The position numbers and the translations under genes are program-made. A stretch of DNA of 64,000 nt, taken from contig CADAWC010000028.1 of NCBI GenBank assembly GCA_902791475.1, positions 1 through 64,000 on the forward strand, given 5' to 3'. Of this stretch, positions 63,269 to 64,000 are shown one piece after another (position 1 is the first letter of the stretch; the number at the start of each line of letters is the position of its first letter). The notes under the pieces are model-generated. The model saw only the letters and a list, made by a program, of their open reading frames with translations. It searched no databases and was not told the DNA's origin. The stretch comes from Fibrobacter succinogenes. Lineage in GTDB: Bacteria; Fibrobacterota; Fibrobacteria; Fibrobacterales; Fibrobacteraceae.

Positions 63269-63310
63269 AATATACATTGCATTTTTCAAAAGTGCAATAT
63301 TTCATGATAC
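63269..63310 (-). promoter_or_regulatory. Promoter and candidate operator of TIGR02147 copy 3
   Basis: Minus strand: -35 TTGCAC (63292-63297), 17-base spacer, -10 TATATT (63269-63274). GTATCAT (63304-63310) ends six bases before the -35, and the inverted repeat ATTGCA / TGCAAT spans the -35 and spacer. A second GTATCATGAAA lies near 63373-63384. Confidence 0.6.
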
Positions 63311-63390
63311 TATTTATCGAAATTTTATCAATTTTAAACATTTTTATTTAAAATTTAAAAATCACAATGTATTTTCATGATACGTAAGAA

Positions 63391-63425
63391 GCAAAAAAAA
63401 GGAACCCACTCGAACGAGCGGGTTC
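63391..63425 (-). terminator. Terminator of the partial lipoprotein gene at the right edge
   Basis: Minus strand: GAACCCGCTCG / CGAGTGGGTTC (one G-U) with a two-base gap, then CTTTTTTTT. Confidence 0.9.
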
Positions 63426-63446
63426 AATATGTTAGGAAAAACCAAC

Positions 63447-64000
63447 CTAGAAAGAAGTCACTTTCGAGGAATCAATAGAGCAAACGTCTTTGGTATCATA
63501 CATGCCAACAGCAATGATATTGAAGCGGATTTGATTAAATACATTTTCACTCGAATAAACTTCGAACTTGATGTCGGTCGCTTTTTCCGCCAATCCTGAG
63601 CTAGAGAAATCGTCCCAAGCGATGCATTTTTCGACAGGCGTTGCAGCAGCTTCCATAACATTTTCCGTTTCGAGCGAATCCGAGGCCAACACAACACGCA
63701 TATCTTTTTCGGCCATGTAGTACACACAAATTCCGCCCCAATCGCTAATATCCGTTGCAGTTACAACAGTATCTCCATTATCACCTTTAACGGCCATTTT
63801 GATTCCAATACCCGCATACGCACGGGACGCGCTGCCCATATCCAAAGAGACTCTTGCCGAAAGCCCACCTTCAAACAATTCATCGTCAGTCAGCCATTCG
63901 ATAGAGTTCTTGTAGCTCGGAGCGTCTGCAGACCAATACAACAGAGAAGCACCACCATCATTACGGTCATTGTAGGAATACCACAATCCGCCTTTTATTC
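63447..64000 (-). CDS. Modular surface lipoprotein E, C-terminal part (partial)
   Basis: The frame is open to the right edge; 184 codons are visible up to the stop at 63447 and the N-terminus is missing. It holds one module: LWYSYNDRNDGGASLLYWS, ISDWGGICVYYMAEKDMRVV, KCIAWDDF, IRFNIIAVGMYDTKDVC. The CxGxCG motif region reads FEGGLSARVSL here, so two of the usual cysteines are absent. It lies upstream of the TIGR02147 regulator in the same direction and has its own terminator, so it is a separate transcript. Confidence 0.82.
   Translation of the reverse strand, partial: IKGGLWYSYNDRNDGGASLLYWSADAPSYKNSIEWLTDDELFEGGLSARVSLDMGSASRAYAGIGIKMAVKGDNGDTVVTATDISDWGGICVYYMAEKDMRVVLASDSLETENVMEAAATPVEKCIAWDDFSSSGLAEKATDIKFEVYSSENVFNQIRFNIIAVGMYDTKDVCSIDSSKVTSF

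Overview
The window is from a Fibrobacter-type bacterium (anaerobic, Gram-negative-like fibre degrader). The case rests on three copies of the Fibrobacter-enriched TIGR02147 regulator family, many secreted lipoproteins with poly-serine linkers (SSSS) after a lipobox Cys, C-terminal Phe-ending outer-membrane barrels, moderate GC in genes with very AT-rich spacers, and no phage, plasmid or CRISPR signature. The assignment is inference from family content.

Layout. 1-8.3 kb: partial collagen-like lipoprotein, a degenerate RelA/SpoT-type HD protein, serC, a 700-base gene-free structured stretch, a GerW-like protein, then a minus operon psd / endonuclease-III-like Fe-S protein / lipoprotein. 8.3-11 kb: dtd, an L-asparaginase carrying palindromic repeats inside its frame, and a membrane-anchored TPR metallopeptidase. 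11-17 kb: membrane metalloprotease, the first TIGR02147-lipoprotein pair, a MATE transporter and ychF. 17.4-25.8 kb: an FGE-domain surface protein and a double-length UvrA (two complete UvrA units in one chain). 25.9-28.6 kb: second TIGR02147-lipoprotein pair, with a perfect 12-bp-arm operator. 28.7-36.9 kb: tRNA-Asp, SpoIIE-type phosphatase, porin, helicase remnant, a TetR-GNAT-flavoprotein-ACT operon, a GyrI-like gene with an internal deletion, a zinc-ribbon protein and tRNA-Ala. 37-42.2 kb: a minus cluster of TPR lipoprotein, protein kinase, sigma-54 activator, proline-rich secreted protein and outer-membrane protein. 42.3-54 kb: DUF3332-like lipoprotein, NUDIX-like protein, membrane-anchored solute-binding protein next to a Cache/HAMP/GGDEF cyclase, dusA, a 38-residue basic ribosomal-type protein, argF, bioB, an NlpC/P60 lipoprotein, pheA and rph.

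54.2-64 kb is the most unusual part: five consecutive minus-strand genes for lipoproteins built from one to three copies of a roughly 190-residue, four-cysteine module (signature WGGxCVTY; ending FNIxGIGxY), together with the third TIGR02147 regulator. In all three loci the regulator is immediately upstream of, and coupled to, a modular lipoprotein (gaps 1, 1 and -8 bases). The two closest regulators share the motif GTATCAT just upstream of the -35 box. I propose these as a family of self-regulated surface-lipoprotein loci whose modules are being shuffled and duplicated.

The spacers hold several repeat families: palindromes of the form ATTCCCG/CGGGAATGACA (more than ten copies, two inside the asparaginase gene), hairpins with a constant GCAAGC core and co-varying stems (four copies), paired ACGTGAAA/TTTCACGT palindromes, and short TCTCGTC- and AGTGGTTAGT-type repeats.
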